From Litorimonas sp964565335 (GTDB lineage: Bacteria > Pseudomonadota > Alphaproteobacteria > Caulobacterales > Maricaulaceae), in assembly GCA_964565335.1 (NCBI GenBank), contig CAZMEN010000005.1, forward strand, positions 1-64,000: a stretch of DNA of 64,000 nt, written 5' to 3'. Below the pieces are notes generated by a model, which made no database searches, was not told where the DNA came from, and saw only the letters and a program-made list of their open reading frames with translations. This document shows positions 1 through 7,967 of the stretch, in pieces; positions within the stretch are counted from its first letter, which is position 1; every line of letters begins with the position of its first letter. The position numbers were made by a program, and so were the translations under genes.

Positions 1-685
1 CTTCAGCGGCGCCCCTATTGCAGGTTTCGGTGAGTTCATCAAGTGTTATTGACTGTTTAAGTTGAAACGGCCCGACGCGTGTGCGCCGCAATACCGTCAC
101 ATGCCCGCATGTGCCCAGCTCAGCCGCCAAGTCTCTGGCGAGAGAGCGGATATAGGTGCCTTTGCCGCAATCCACGGCGAAGGAGGCTGTTTGCGTATCG
201 CAGGTTAAAAGGTCAAAGTGGTCGACCTGCACCTCTCGGGATTTAAGCACCACCTCTTCGCCGCCGCGCGCCAAATCATAGGCGCGTTTGCCGTCTACTT
301 TAATGGCGGAGAATTTCGGCGGGACTTGCTCAATGGCTCCTGTGAATTGGGGCAGGGCGTCCCGGATGTCTTGCTCACTTGGCCTATGGCCGGATGTTTG
401 CGTAATCTCGCCTTCGGCGTCCTGCGTCGTCGTATTTGCGCCCCATGTCATTTCAAACTCATAGGACTTGGCGGCGTCCATCATAAAGGGAACGGTCTTC
501 GTCGCTTCTCCTAATGCAATTGGAAGAATACCCGTGGCTAGCGGGTCAAGCGTGCCCGCATGGCCCGCCTTTTGCGCTTGAAACAACCAGCGCGTTTTGC
601 CCACGGCCTTTGTGCTGCCCAAACCATAAGGCTTATCGAGCACCACCCAGCCATGAACGGGATTACCTTTGCGTTTACGGGGCAA
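1..685 (-). CDS. truB: tRNA pseudouridine(55) synthase TruB, 3' end cut by window edge
   Basis: Converts U55 of the tRNA T-loop to pseudouridine in the cytoplasm. The visible 228 residues begin with a basic patch (PRKRKGNPVHGWVVLDKP) and contain the TruB catalytic block GHAGTLDPLATG at about residues 41-52, with D47 as the expected nucleophile. The KFSAIKVDGKRAYDLAR block and the GTYIRSLARDL motif follow. I chose a TTG start at 685-683 because it lies five bases behind a good AGAGGA ribosome site and gives the standard TruB amino end; no ATG fits. The gene runs off the left edge, so the C-terminal part is not seen. It is normally co-transcribed behind rbfA, but here a plus-strand gene and a terminator lie between them, so it probably has its own promoter in 686-814. 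The identification is very secure. Confidence 0.95.
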   Translation of the reverse strand, partial: MPRKRKGNPVHGWVVLDKPYGLGSTKAVGKTRWLFQAQKAGHAGTLDPLATGILPIALGEATKTVPFMMDAAKSYEFEMTWGANTTTQDAEGEITQTSGHRPSEQDIRDALPQFTGAIEQVPPKFSAIKVDGKRAYDLARGGEEVVLKSREVQVDHFDLLTCDTQTASFAVDCGKGTYIRSLARDLAAELGTCGHVTVLRRTRVGPFQLKQSITLDELTETCNRGAAE

Positions 686-814
686 ATTTTCCTCTTTGCG
701 TATTCTAGTTTTTTAGGGCGGAATAAGCAATATGGTTGCAAAATCAATGCTTTCACCCATTTTGATCTTCTGTAATTTCTTTTTTGGGCGTGAACTATTT
801 TTAAGGGGAAAACC

Positions 815-1243
815 ATGAAAGTAAAATTATTCTTACTGGCAGCCGCTTCGGTATCGCTAGGAGCGTGTTCTTCAATTGCAAATGGCAATAATCAAGCCGT
901 TATGTTTACAACGGGCGATGTCGAGGGCGCGAACTGCGTTGTTTCTGAAGGGCGTGACGGCACCGTAAAAGTGAGCCTCACCACACCCGAAGAAGTTCAA
1001 ATTCGTCGTGCGAAAGCCGCTATTAAGGTTGAGTGCAACAAAGAAGGATATCAAAAAGCTGTGCGCCGCTTTGAGTCAAAAGTAGAAGGCACGACAGGCG
1101 GGAATATCCTAGCAGGGGGTTTCGTCGGTTTGGGCGTGGATGCTATGACAGGGGCGATGTTTAAATATCCTGATACGGTCGTCGTCGACATGCAACGTAT
1201 TGGCGTCACAACGCCGACTGTGACAGGTGAGCCTGTTACGTAA
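815..1243 (+). CDS. Small lipoprotein of the PEGA-like family
   Basis: A 142-residue predicted lipoprotein of unknown function. It has a lipid-attachment signal (lipobox LGAC, with C18 as the lipidated cysteine), then a short beta-rich domain, and a C-terminal glycine-rich motif near residues 95-120 (GGNILAGGFVGLGVD) followed by MTGAMFKYPDTV. That tail is shared by a family of alphaproteobacterial lipoproteins. Members of that family are sometimes mislabelled as translation initiation factor 2 in databases; nothing here supports a role in translation. An AAGGGGAAAA ribosome site precedes the ATG. The gene is transcribed against its neighbours and wedges between rbfA and truB. It ends just ahead of a hairpin that can serve both strands. 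Confidence 0.8.
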   Translation: MKVKLFLLAAASVSLGACSSIANGNNQAVMFTTGDVEGANCVVSEGRDGTVKVSLTTPEEVQIRRAKAAIKVECNKEGYQKAVRRFESKVEGTTGGNILAGGFVGLGVDAMTGAMFKYPDTVVVDMQRIGVTTPTVTGEPVT

Positions 1244-1263
1244 GGCGAGCTAGATCGTTTAAG

Positions 1264-1290
1264 AAAAAGCCGCTCTAGAGGCGGCTTTTT
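1264..1290. terminator. Bidirectional intrinsic terminator
   Basis: Ten-base arms AAAAAGCCGC (1264-1273) and GCGGCTTTTT (1281-1290) flank a seven-base loop. Because the arms begin and end in A and T runs, the hairpin has a U-tract on both strands. It lies 20 bases behind the lipoprotein stop and 8 bases behind the rbfA stop, so it can end both convergent transcripts. Confidence 0.85.
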
Positions 1291-1298
1291 TATTGGGT

Positions 1299-1679
1299 TT
1301 ATCCTTTTAAATCTTGCACCACTTTGGGGTCTGAGAGCAATTTCGCCATATCTTCGGCCGTATCAAAACTCGTGTCTGCCACAAATTTCAAACGCGGGGT
1401 CGATTTCATTTCCATTTCTTTCCCCAATCGCCCGCGCAAGAATGAACCGCAGCGTTGTAGGGCTTTGACGACTTTTTCCGTATCGCCGCCGCCTAAGGGA
1501 GCGGCATAGACAATCGCATGTTTCAAATCGGGCGAGGCTCGGACTTCGGAAATCGTCACGCTTACACCTTGCAGGTCAGGGTCGCGGATATTTTCTTTCG
1601 CCAAAATTTCAGACAAAGCGCGGCGGATAAGTTCTCCGGCTTTTAATTGTCGTTGGGAAGGGGGTCTGTTTTTACTCAT
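1299..1679 (-). CDS. rbfA: 30S ribosome-binding factor RbfA
   Basis: Assists late maturation of the small ribosomal subunit and 16S rRNA 5' processing. The 126 residues are the normal length for RbfA. They show the family pattern: a basic N-terminal helix (QRQLKAGELIRRALSEIL), the strand DPDLQGVSVTISEVRASPDL, and the RLKFVADTSFD block of the KH-type fold near the C-terminus. The gene keeps its alphaproteobacterial position between infB and truB, but two unrelated genes separate it from infB and a plus-strand gene separates it from truB. A terminator follows immediately. It is 48 bases behind the MFS gene and is probably transcribed with it. Confidence 0.95.
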   Translation of the reverse strand: MSKNRPPSQRQLKAGELIRRALSEILAKENIRDPDLQGVSVTISEVRASPDLKHAIVYAAPLGGGDTEKVVKALQRCGSFLRGRLGKEMEMKSTPRLKFVADTSFDTAEDMAKLLSDPKVVQDLKG

Positions 1680-1727
1680 GAGGCTTATATTGGCAGGCTT
1701 ACATGGAATTACCAGTAGTCGCGGGTA

Positions 1728-3005
1728 TTATTCCGTAGAGTCAATATCCGTTAGGCCGGGGGCTTCATCCAGATATCGAGCCTCCCTTAGTTTCGGGAAG
1801 AGATACATCCACAGCCCCGCAATGCCGATAGCGGCTACGCCGCCCGCCGTCACGGCAAAGACCGCGCCAAAGGCCGCGGCCATCATGCCCGCGCGAAACT
1901 CCCCCAGTTCGTTAGACGCGCCAAGGAAAATCGAATTTACGGCATTAACGCGTCCGCGTACATTATCAGGGGTCCAGATTTGCAGTAGGATTTCTCGAAT
2001 ATAGACCGAGACCATATCAAAGCCGCCCACCGCTATCAGGGCCAAAATAGAGAGCCATGCCAGAGTAGACACGCCAAAAACAGCCGTCGCCAAGCCAAAT
2101 AGGATAACCGTCGCAAAAAGGATAATGCCGGCATGATCTTTGATCGGGAAAGCGATTAAAAAGCCGAGTGTTATGATGGCGCCAATACCCGGCGCGGCGC
2201 GCAGGAAGCCGAGACCAACAGGGCCAAGGCCTAAAACATCACTGGCGTAGATTGGAAGTAAGGCCACCGCGCCCCCCAAGAGCATGGCAAAGAGATCGAG
2301 TGAAATGGCGCCCAACACAATTTTCTCCGTCCATATATAATGAAAGCCGCCTATGATAGTTTTTATCGTGACGGGCGCTTGCTCCAGAACTTGTTTGGGT
2401 TTTTCGAGAGAGAAGATAAGTCCGGCCGCTATCGCCATTATGGCTGCGGCACAACCATAAGCGATGGAACCAGAGAGGCCGTAAAGTAAGCCGCCAGCGA
2501 CAGGGCCAAAAATAGTTGCTAATTGCCAGGTAGACGTAATCCATCCGACGGCATTCGCGAAATCCTCTTTTGGGACAAGATTGACCACTAGAGACGTCGA
2601 GGCGGGGGTATAAAACGCCCGCGCTACACCGAACACGGTGAGAGCGGCCAACACTAAAACGGGCTCGAATTGTTGTGTCAGAGCCAGATACAGAATGGCC
2701 AAAGCGCAAATCATTTCCAGAATAATGGCGCAGCCCATCACCAATCGCCGTCCTAATTTGTCGGATGCGAGTCCGGTAATGAGAACTAAAACCAAGGCCG
2801 GAAGGAATTGAACAAGGCCAATCATGCCGAGCCAAAAGGCGTTGCGCGTTACTTCCCAAATTTGCCAACCGACAGCGGTTGATACAATCTGTGTGGCAAA
2901 AGATGTTGAGAACCGCGCAATGAAATAACGGGTATAGGACTTATGACGAAAAGCGGCGAAACGGTTTTCGGGCGTCGCCGTTTCATTATGGCGATCAGGG
3001 CTCAT
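1728..3005 (-). CDS. MFS transporter, EntS-like exporter group
   Basis: A 425-residue inner-membrane protein with about 12 hydrophobic segments. The N-terminal region (residues 14-60, FAAFRHKSYTRYFIARFSTS) and the loop ASDKLGRRLV around residue 80 are typical of the major facilitator superfamily. The overall pattern resembles the MFS_3/EntS group of exporters, which move siderophores or drugs out of the cell. The substrate cannot be told from sequence. It starts nine bases behind the stop of the JmjC-type gene and lies 48 bases ahead of rbfA, so the three are probably one transcript. It is not part of the usual infB-rbfA arrangement and looks like a lineage insertion. Confidence 0.82.
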   Translation of the reverse strand: MSPDRHNETATPENRFAAFRHKSYTRYFIARFSTSFATQIVSTAVGWQIWEVTRNAFWLGMIGLVQFLPALVLVLITGLASDKLGRRLVMGCAIILEMICALAILYLALTQQFEPVLVLAALTVFGVARAFYTPASTSLVVNLVPKEDFANAVGWITSTWQLATIFGPVAGGLLYGLSGSIAYGCAAAIMAIAAGLIFSLEKPKQVLEQAPVTIKTIIGGFHYIWTEKIVLGAISLDLFAMLLGGAVALLPIYASDVLGLGPVGLGFLRAAPGIGAIITLGFLIAFPIKDHAGIILFATVILFGLATAVFGVSTLAWLSILALIAVGGFDMVSVYIREILLQIWTPDNVRGRVNAVNSIFLGASNELGEFRAGMMAAAFGAVFAVTAGGVAAIGIAGLWMYLFPKLREARYLDEAPGLTDIDSTE

Positions 3006-3014
3006 AACGAGCGG

Positions 3015-4202
3015 CTATGTTTCGACTTCCAGAAATCCACTTGCAATGAATCGCTTGACGAGCGCCAAACGCATGTCATCGGGCATATCGCCCGGAATGT
3101 CTGAAATTTTAAATGCGGGTGTATCAGCAATAAAGCGAAGGCTGTCTTCTGCTCCCGCATGAAGGAGAATGGTTTCGCCCGGTTGGCGGAAATCTATTAC
3201 CTCACCCGAGACCATATGATGAGATAGGCTGTGACGTGTTTGTTTAACAAGGCTGTCCAAATGGAGAGGCGGGTTTAAATCTCCCGCAGGCAGTTGGGGT
3301 AGATCTTTAATCATCCGGCATTTGCGGCGCTCAAGAGCGTCCGTGATAAATTTTGGATCGTCTATCTTAGACATAAGGGCGTTTAAGCCTTCGCGAATGC
3401 GGGCAATAATGATGTCGTGATTGCCTGTTTCTGACAGTTGGTCGGGCCGTGTGGTCAGGCTCTCTCGAATCGGTCGTTCTAAATCAGAGAGGTGATCCAG
3501 AACCGCGTTCATTCCGTCCCGTAGCGTGACCGGAGAAAAGCCGATGGATAAATGAAGCGACTCAGCGCTTGTCTGCACCGTATGGGCCGTTCCGCGCGGC
3601 ATATAAATAATATCACCTGGACCAACATCAACTGTGTCATAGGCCTCAAAATCTGGTTGACCTTCGCCAAGACCTTTCCAAGGATTAGAGAGTTTTGCGG
3701 GCTCGCGGGAAATAAACCACCGTTTGGCTCCCATGAGCTGAATACAAATTAGATCATATTCATCATGGTGGATGGGGGCTTTATTGCCGGGCTGGCTCCA
3801 AAAAATCACAACATTGACGGGGTTTTCAATTAGAATCTCCAAAGCCCGCACGAAATCGGCAAGTTCCGACGATATTTGAGAGACGTCCGGAATGCGAACT
3901 GTGTAACCATTATTATGATATTGATCGACGAGGGTTTGAAAAGCTTCGGGGCTTTCAACGGCGTGCGGTGAAGGCCTTGGCCCTGTTGGATCTAAGGCAT
4001 GGCACGTCAGTGTGGGGGCGTAGTCCTTATAAGCCTTGAGAATAGCCGCCTTTGGGTCTGGGCCAATCATCCTTGCGCGATCTTCGCGGCCATTCTTGAC
4101 CAAAGCGATGGGGCGTTTGCCAACGACATCCTTAAAGAAGTCATCATAAGGCAAGGGCCGCAAGACGTCAGACACTATGGATTTTGCATCAAGGGGTTGC
4201 AC
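3015..4202 (-). CDS. JmjC/Cupin_4 protein, ribosomal-oxygenase-like
   Basis: A probable Fe(II)/2-oxoglutarate-dependent oxygenase of 395 residues. The metal-binding triad is visible: H145-x-D147 in the stretch APIHHDEYDLICIQLMG, and H207 in the GDIIYMPRGTAHTV strand. The spacing and the Q-L-x-G-x-K-R-W element match the JmjC fold of the RoxA/YcfD (Cupin_4) family, whose known members hydroxylate ribosomal proteins. The C-terminal 60 residues (ending FIASGFLEVET) look like the winged-helix seen in that family. Its setting between infB and rbfA suits a ribosomal substrate, but that is inference. The start is GTG; no better in-frame start is close. It sits behind the infB terminator and so probably opens its own transcript with the MFS gene and rbfA. 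Confidence 0.75.
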   Translation of the reverse strand: MQPLDAKSIVSDVLRPLPYDDFFKDVVGKRPIALVKNGREDRARMIGPDPKAAILKAYKDYAPTLTCHALDPTGPRPSPHAVESPEAFQTLVDQYHNNGYTVRIPDVSQISSELADFVRALEILIENPVNVVIFWSQPGNKAPIHHDEYDLICIQLMGAKRWFISREPAKLSNPWKGLGEGQPDFEAYDTVDVGPGDIIYMPRGTAHTVQTSAESLHLSIGFSPVTLRDGMNAVLDHLSDLERPIRESLTTRPDQLSETGNHDIIIARIREGLNALMSKIDDPKFITDALERRKCRMIKDLPQLPAGDLNPPLHLDSLVKQTRHSLSHHMVSGEVIDFRQPGETILLHAGAEDSLRFIADTPAFKISDIPGDMPDDMRLALVKRFIASGFLEVET

Positions 4203-4295
4203 AGAATAACCTAGTTAAAACACAGAAATACCTATCGTAGCTCAGCCTCTAGCAGGAAGGTGTTGCGGCAACAAGCTTTCGCGATTTGGGAAAAG

Positions 4296-4324
4296 AAAAA
4301 CCCTCCGCAATGGGAGGGTTTTTT
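4296..4324 (-). terminator. Intrinsic terminator of infB
   Basis: CCCTCC (4301-4306) and GGAGGG (4313-4318) pair around a six-base loop, flanked by A and T runs. Read on the minus strand it is a GC stem followed by five T residues, starting 22 bases after the infB stop codon. It should end the rimP-nusA-ylxR-infB transcript. Confidence 0.85.
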
Positions 4325-4345
4325 ATTGAGATATACCGACTCTCT

Positions 4346-7063
4346 CTAATCGAGGTTCCGTTCAATCAGTTCAACGGTGAAGCACTCGATTTGATCGCCT
4401 TTGCGCAGATCGTGATAGCCTTCAAAGCCCATACCGCATTCCATACCGGCTTGGACTTTCGGTACTTCATCTTTGAAGCGTTTCAGCGTGGAAAGCTCGC
4501 CTTCGTGAATGACCACGTCATCACGCAGTAGGCGTACTCCGGAGCCGCGTTCGACACGGCCCTCGGTGACTTTACACCCTGCAACTTTACCAAGTTTAGT
4601 AATGTTAAAGACTTCAAGGATTTCGGCGTAACCGATAAAGGTTTCGCGGCGTTCCGGCGCCAACATGCCGGAGAGCGCGCCTTTAATTTCCTCAATCAGA
4701 TCATAAATGACCGAATAATAACGGATCTCAACGCCTTCGCGCTCTGCCAAATCTTTGGCTTGGCGATTGGCCCGAACATTAAAGGCAATAATCGGGGCGC
4801 CCGATGTCATAGCCAATTGAACGTCGGATTCAGAAATCCCGCCTGCGGCTGCATAGATAACGCGGGCCATGACTTCATCATTGCCAGCGCTCTCAAGCGA
4901 TGTCTTAATCGCTTCGGCAGAGCCTTGAACATCGGCTTTCACCAAGAGCGGCATTTCTGACGTTTCTTTATTGTTCAATTTCGCCATCATCTGTTCCATT
5001 GACGCAATGGCAGATGGGGCGGCAGATTGTTTGTCTTTGGCCTTTTGTTTCCGATATTCGGTTAACTCGCGAGCGCGGCTTTCGCTTTCCACCACGGCAA
5101 AGGGTTCGCCTGGTTGCGGCGCGCCGTCCAGACCCATCACTTCAACAGGCACGGATGGCCCGGCTTGTTTCAAGGTCTTATTGCGCTCATCGGTTAAGGC
5201 TTTGACCTTGCCCCAATATTCGCCGGCCACAACAATCTGGCCACGTTTTAATGTGCCGCGTTTGACCAAAAGTGTCGAAACAGGACCGCGCCCTTTTTCA
5301 ATTTTGGATTCAATCACCAAACCGTCCGCATTGCGTTTCGGATTGGCTTTCAAGTCCATCAACTCAGCTTGCAAGGCAATCGCTTCAGCGAGTTCCTTCA
5401 GGCCTGTTTTCTTTAAGGCAGACACTTGCACCGCTTGGGTTTCGCCCGACATGCTTTCGGTGATGACATTATGCTGCAAGAGGTCTGTTTCAACTTTTTG
5501 CGGGTTGGCTTCGTAGGCGTCCATTTTGTTGATGGCGACAATAATCGGCTTTTCTGCGGCGTTCGCATATTTAATCGATTCAATCGTTTGCGGCATGATG
5601 CCATCATCCGCGGCGACAACCAGAACTACGATATCAACGGCTTCGGCGCCGCGTGTTCGCATTTGAGAAAAAGCGGCGTGACCCGGCGTATCTAGAACCG
5701 TAATATTTTCGCCGGACTTCAGCTTTAATTGATACGCGCCGATATGCTGCGTGATACCGCCTGCTTCGCCGGAAGCCACATCAGTCGAACGCAGAGCATC
5801 CAAGAGCGATGTTTTCCCGTGGTCGACGTGACCCATAACCGCAATAACAGGCGCCCGCGGTTCGCGGTCGCTTTCATCGGACGGTGTATCATCAATGATG
5901 AAATTGTCTTCTACATCGGCGTCCGCAACCCGTTTCACTGTGTGACCAAAATCTTCAACAATGAGCTGCGCCGTATCGGCATCAAGCATATCGTTAATTT
6001 TCATCATTTGGCCCTGCTGCATCAGATATTTTACAACATCTGCGCCCCGTTCGGCCATACGGTTGGCAAGATCACCGACAGAAATGACTTCTGGAATAGT
6101 GACTTCACGTTGAACTTTGTCACGAGAGGCACTCCCGCCGCGTTGGCGTTGTTTTTCCCGTTCGCGGGCGCGCTTCATAGAAGCCAGTGAGCGTTGGCGC
6201 TCATCATCGCCGGAGAGTGCAGACACAATCGTAAGCTTGCCGCGTCGGCGTTTTCTTTCGCCTTTTGTGCGTGTAGGCGGCGGTGTATTGCCGCGCTTCT
6301 TCTTGACGCGTCCCCCAGCTTTTTCGAGCTCGGTCATATCTTTATCAGATTTTTCACGATCAAGCGGTGAGCCGACAGTTTTGCGCGAATTACGCGCCTC
6401 TGCTTCTTTCTTGCGGCGCTCTTCTTCTTCCTCTTCCAAGCGGCGGAGTTCAGCTTCTTCTTCTTCGCGTTTCTTGCGTTCAAGCGCGTCGCGCTCTTCC
6501 TGCATACGCTTTTGACGTTCTTCTTCTTCGGCGCGGCGGCGGGCGTCGCGTTCCGCTTGTCCAGCTTGTGCTTTTAATAAGGCCGCCTGACGCTTTTTAT
6601 ACTCAGCTACCGAGAGGCCTAAAGCCCGAGCGGCTTCTTTTTCATCAACTGGTTTCGGCGGCGCAGGCGCGACTGGCGGTTTTAACTTAGGTGCAGGTGC
6701 CTTGGCCGCAGGTGTTTTGACCACATCGACTGGGGCCGGAGCCGTTTTGTCTTTTGCAACAGGTGCTTCCGGCGTTTCAACCTTATTGGAGGATACACGC
6801 GGAATGGGTGCGGGGCGGGCAATATTTGGAACAACCGACTTTGTCTCGGTTGTTTCCGGACCCTTATTAATCGGTGCAATATTGGGCTTAATTTTAGGCG
6901 CAATAGTCTTGGCGCCGGGCTTTTTGCTTCCCGGGCGGACAATAACTTTTTTCTTCTTCTCAACAACAACGGTGGATGTCCGTCCGCGTGTTGTCCGGGC
7001 ACCGCCTTTGTTCAAGGTCAGAGGGCGTCGAGCCGGTTTTTTATCAGATGTATCGTTCATCAT
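4346..7063 (-). CDS. infB: Translation initiation factor IF-2
   Basis: GTPase that brings fMet-tRNA to the 30S subunit and promotes subunit joining. The protein has 905 residues. Residues 1-150 are a Pro/Ala/Lys-rich tail. Residues 150-300 form a highly charged Glu/Arg/Lys segment likely to be helical. An IF2_N domain around 320-390 follows. The G domain has G1 GHVDHGKT at 411-418, then DTPGHAAF (G3) and NKMD (G4). The EF-Tu-like domains II and III and the fMet-tRNA-binding C2 domain fill the rest, with the family end LIERNLD. It is preceded by ylxR after a 136-base gap and followed by a strong terminator. Two adjacent ATG codons could start it. Confidence 0.97.
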   Translation of the reverse strand: MMNDTSDKKPARRPLTLNKGGARTTRGRTSTVVVEKKKKVIVRPGSKKPGAKTIAPKIKPNIAPINKGPETTETKSVVPNIARPAPIPRVSSNKVETPEAPVAKDKTAPAPVDVVKTPAAKAPAPKLKPPVAPAPPKPVDEKEAARALGLSVAEYKKRQAALLKAQAGQAERDARRRAEEEERQKRMQEERDALERKKREEEEAELRRLEEEEEERRKKEAEARNSRKTVGSPLDREKSDKDMTELEKAGGRVKKKRGNTPPPTRTKGERKRRRGKLTIVSALSGDDERQRSLASMKRAREREKQRQRGGSASRDKVQREVTIPEVISVGDLANRMAERGADVVKYLMQQGQMMKINDMLDADTAQLIVEDFGHTVKRVADADVEDNFIIDDTPSDESDREPRAPVIAVMGHVDHGKTSLLDALRSTDVASGEAGGITQHIGAYQLKLKSGENITVLDTPGHAAFSQMRTRGAEAVDIVVLVVAADDGIMPQTIESIKYANAAEKPIIVAINKMDAYEANPQKVETDLLQHNVITESMSGETQAVQVSALKKTGLKELAEAIALQAELMDLKANPKRNADGLVIESKIEKGRGPVSTLLVKRGTLKRGQIVVAGEYWGKVKALTDERNKTLKQAGPSVPVEVMGLDGAPQPGEPFAVVESESRARELTEYRKQKAKDKQSAAPSAIASMEQMMAKLNNKETSEMPLLVKADVQGSAEAIKTSLESAGNDEVMARVIYAAAGGISESDVQLAMTSGAPIIAFNVRANRQAKDLAEREGVEIRYYSVIYDLIEEIKGALSGMLAPERRETFIGYAEILEVFNITKLGKVAGCKVTEGRVERGSGVRLLRDDVVIHEGELSTLKRFKDEVPKVQAGMECGMGFEGYHDLRKGDQIECFTVELIERNLD

Positions 7064-7199
7064 TTACTTTCAGTTGAAGGGGGCGGTCATAACTCCGCTG
7101 CCTTCCATTGAGGCCGAGCATGCGCCCGGTCCTTTTAAGGCGCGTAACCTAACGTCCGCGCTCGTTTTTTCAACAGTCAAAAGCGGCCCAAAAACCGCT

Positions 7200-7925
7200 T
7201 TATTCCTCTTTTGGTTTCACTTCATGGGCGTAATCAACCCAATCCGACGGAATAAGCGGAACAAAGCCGGAGAGTCGAATAGTTTCAACCTGCAGGCGTT
7301 TCCCAAGTTTTCCTCTTTTAATCCCGGCATGAACGAGTTTATCCCGTCCAAAACACTCACCGAGTTCATAAGCCGAAAAACACCCGATAACAGGTGGATC
7401 AGCATATTCTAATTCGCGGGCGATGGCGCGGGAAAGCGTTCTAATCTTCCCCCGACCGTCTGCCGCGCCGTCTCGCGCTTCTATACGTATGCCCAAGGCG
7501 CCCTCACGCGCTAGACCCACGACCTGATCATAGCCCATAGCAATCTTGCTGGATTTCTTTGCCATGGATAACAATCCCAAAACAGAGCGCCTTAATCCAG
7601 CCTCGGTTAAGACGGCCAAATCATCGCCAACTTTCACTTGAGATTTAAATCCTCTGGCAAAGGCCTTGGACGTAATGGCGCGATTGAGTAGTTCAGCATC
7701 CGCGCTTACCCAAACGCCGCGGCCCGGCAACTTCCCCGCAATGTCGGGAACGACTTGATTAGAGGGCCCTTTGACAAAGCGGATCATCTCCGCCGGATCT
7801 TTAACCTGACCCAAAGCGACGCAGCGCCGCTCTCGCGATTTATGGCCCCGTTTGTCGGGGCCATATTCGGTCTCTTCAGCCACTTTCAGTGCCGCTAAGT
7901 CCGTATCCGTTATATCGCTTGTCAT
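7200..7925 (-). CDS. ylxR: YlxR (DUF448) fused to an L7Ae-like RNA-binding domain
   Basis: A 241-residue RNA-binding protein of the nusA-infB operon. Residues 27-105 are the YlxR domain, marked by RRCVALGQ and by the GKLPGRGVWV loop. Residues 118-190 (LGLLSMAKKSSKIAMGYDQV) match the L7Ae/L30e RNA-binding fold. This two-domain form is the usual one in alphaproteobacteria. The Bacillus YlxR homologue has been linked to RNase P (RnpM), and YlxR proteins are thought to act on RNA; the role here is not established. It begins 42 bases behind nusA. The last 50 residues, beyond the L7Ae domain, are not recognised. Confidence 0.88.
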   Translation of the reverse strand: MTSDITDTDLAALKVAEETEYGPDKRGHKSRERRCVALGQVKDPAEMIRFVKGPSNQVVPDIAGKLPGRGVWVSADAELLNRAITSKAFARGFKSQVKVGDDLAVLTEAGLRRSVLGLLSMAKKSSKIAMGYDQVVGLAREGALGIRIEARDGAADGRGKIRTLSRAIARELEYADPPVIGCFSAYELGECFGRDKLVHAGIKRGKLGKRLQVETIRLSGFVPLIPSDWVDYAHEVKPKEE

Positions 7926-7967
7926 GTCTGATTAGCCCGCCGGCTCGAATGCCTCTCGGAGTATCGC

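Noticed and set aside
815..1243. Lipoprotein named as initiation factor 2
   Set aside because: The family is sometimes mislabelled this way, but there is no GTPase motif; the real infB is at 4346-7063.
2239..2868. Second minus-strand open frame inside the MFS gene
   Set aside because: Out of frame with a clear membrane transporter; the peptide is Arg/Ser/Cys-rich and non-homologous.
4971..5516. Plus-strand open frame over infB
   Set aside because: Antisense shadow of the IF2 domains II-III; no start signal.
6350..6560. GAA/TTC-rich repeats that resemble a microsatellite
   Set aside because: They encode the charged helical segment of IF2 and are normal low-complexity coding sequence.
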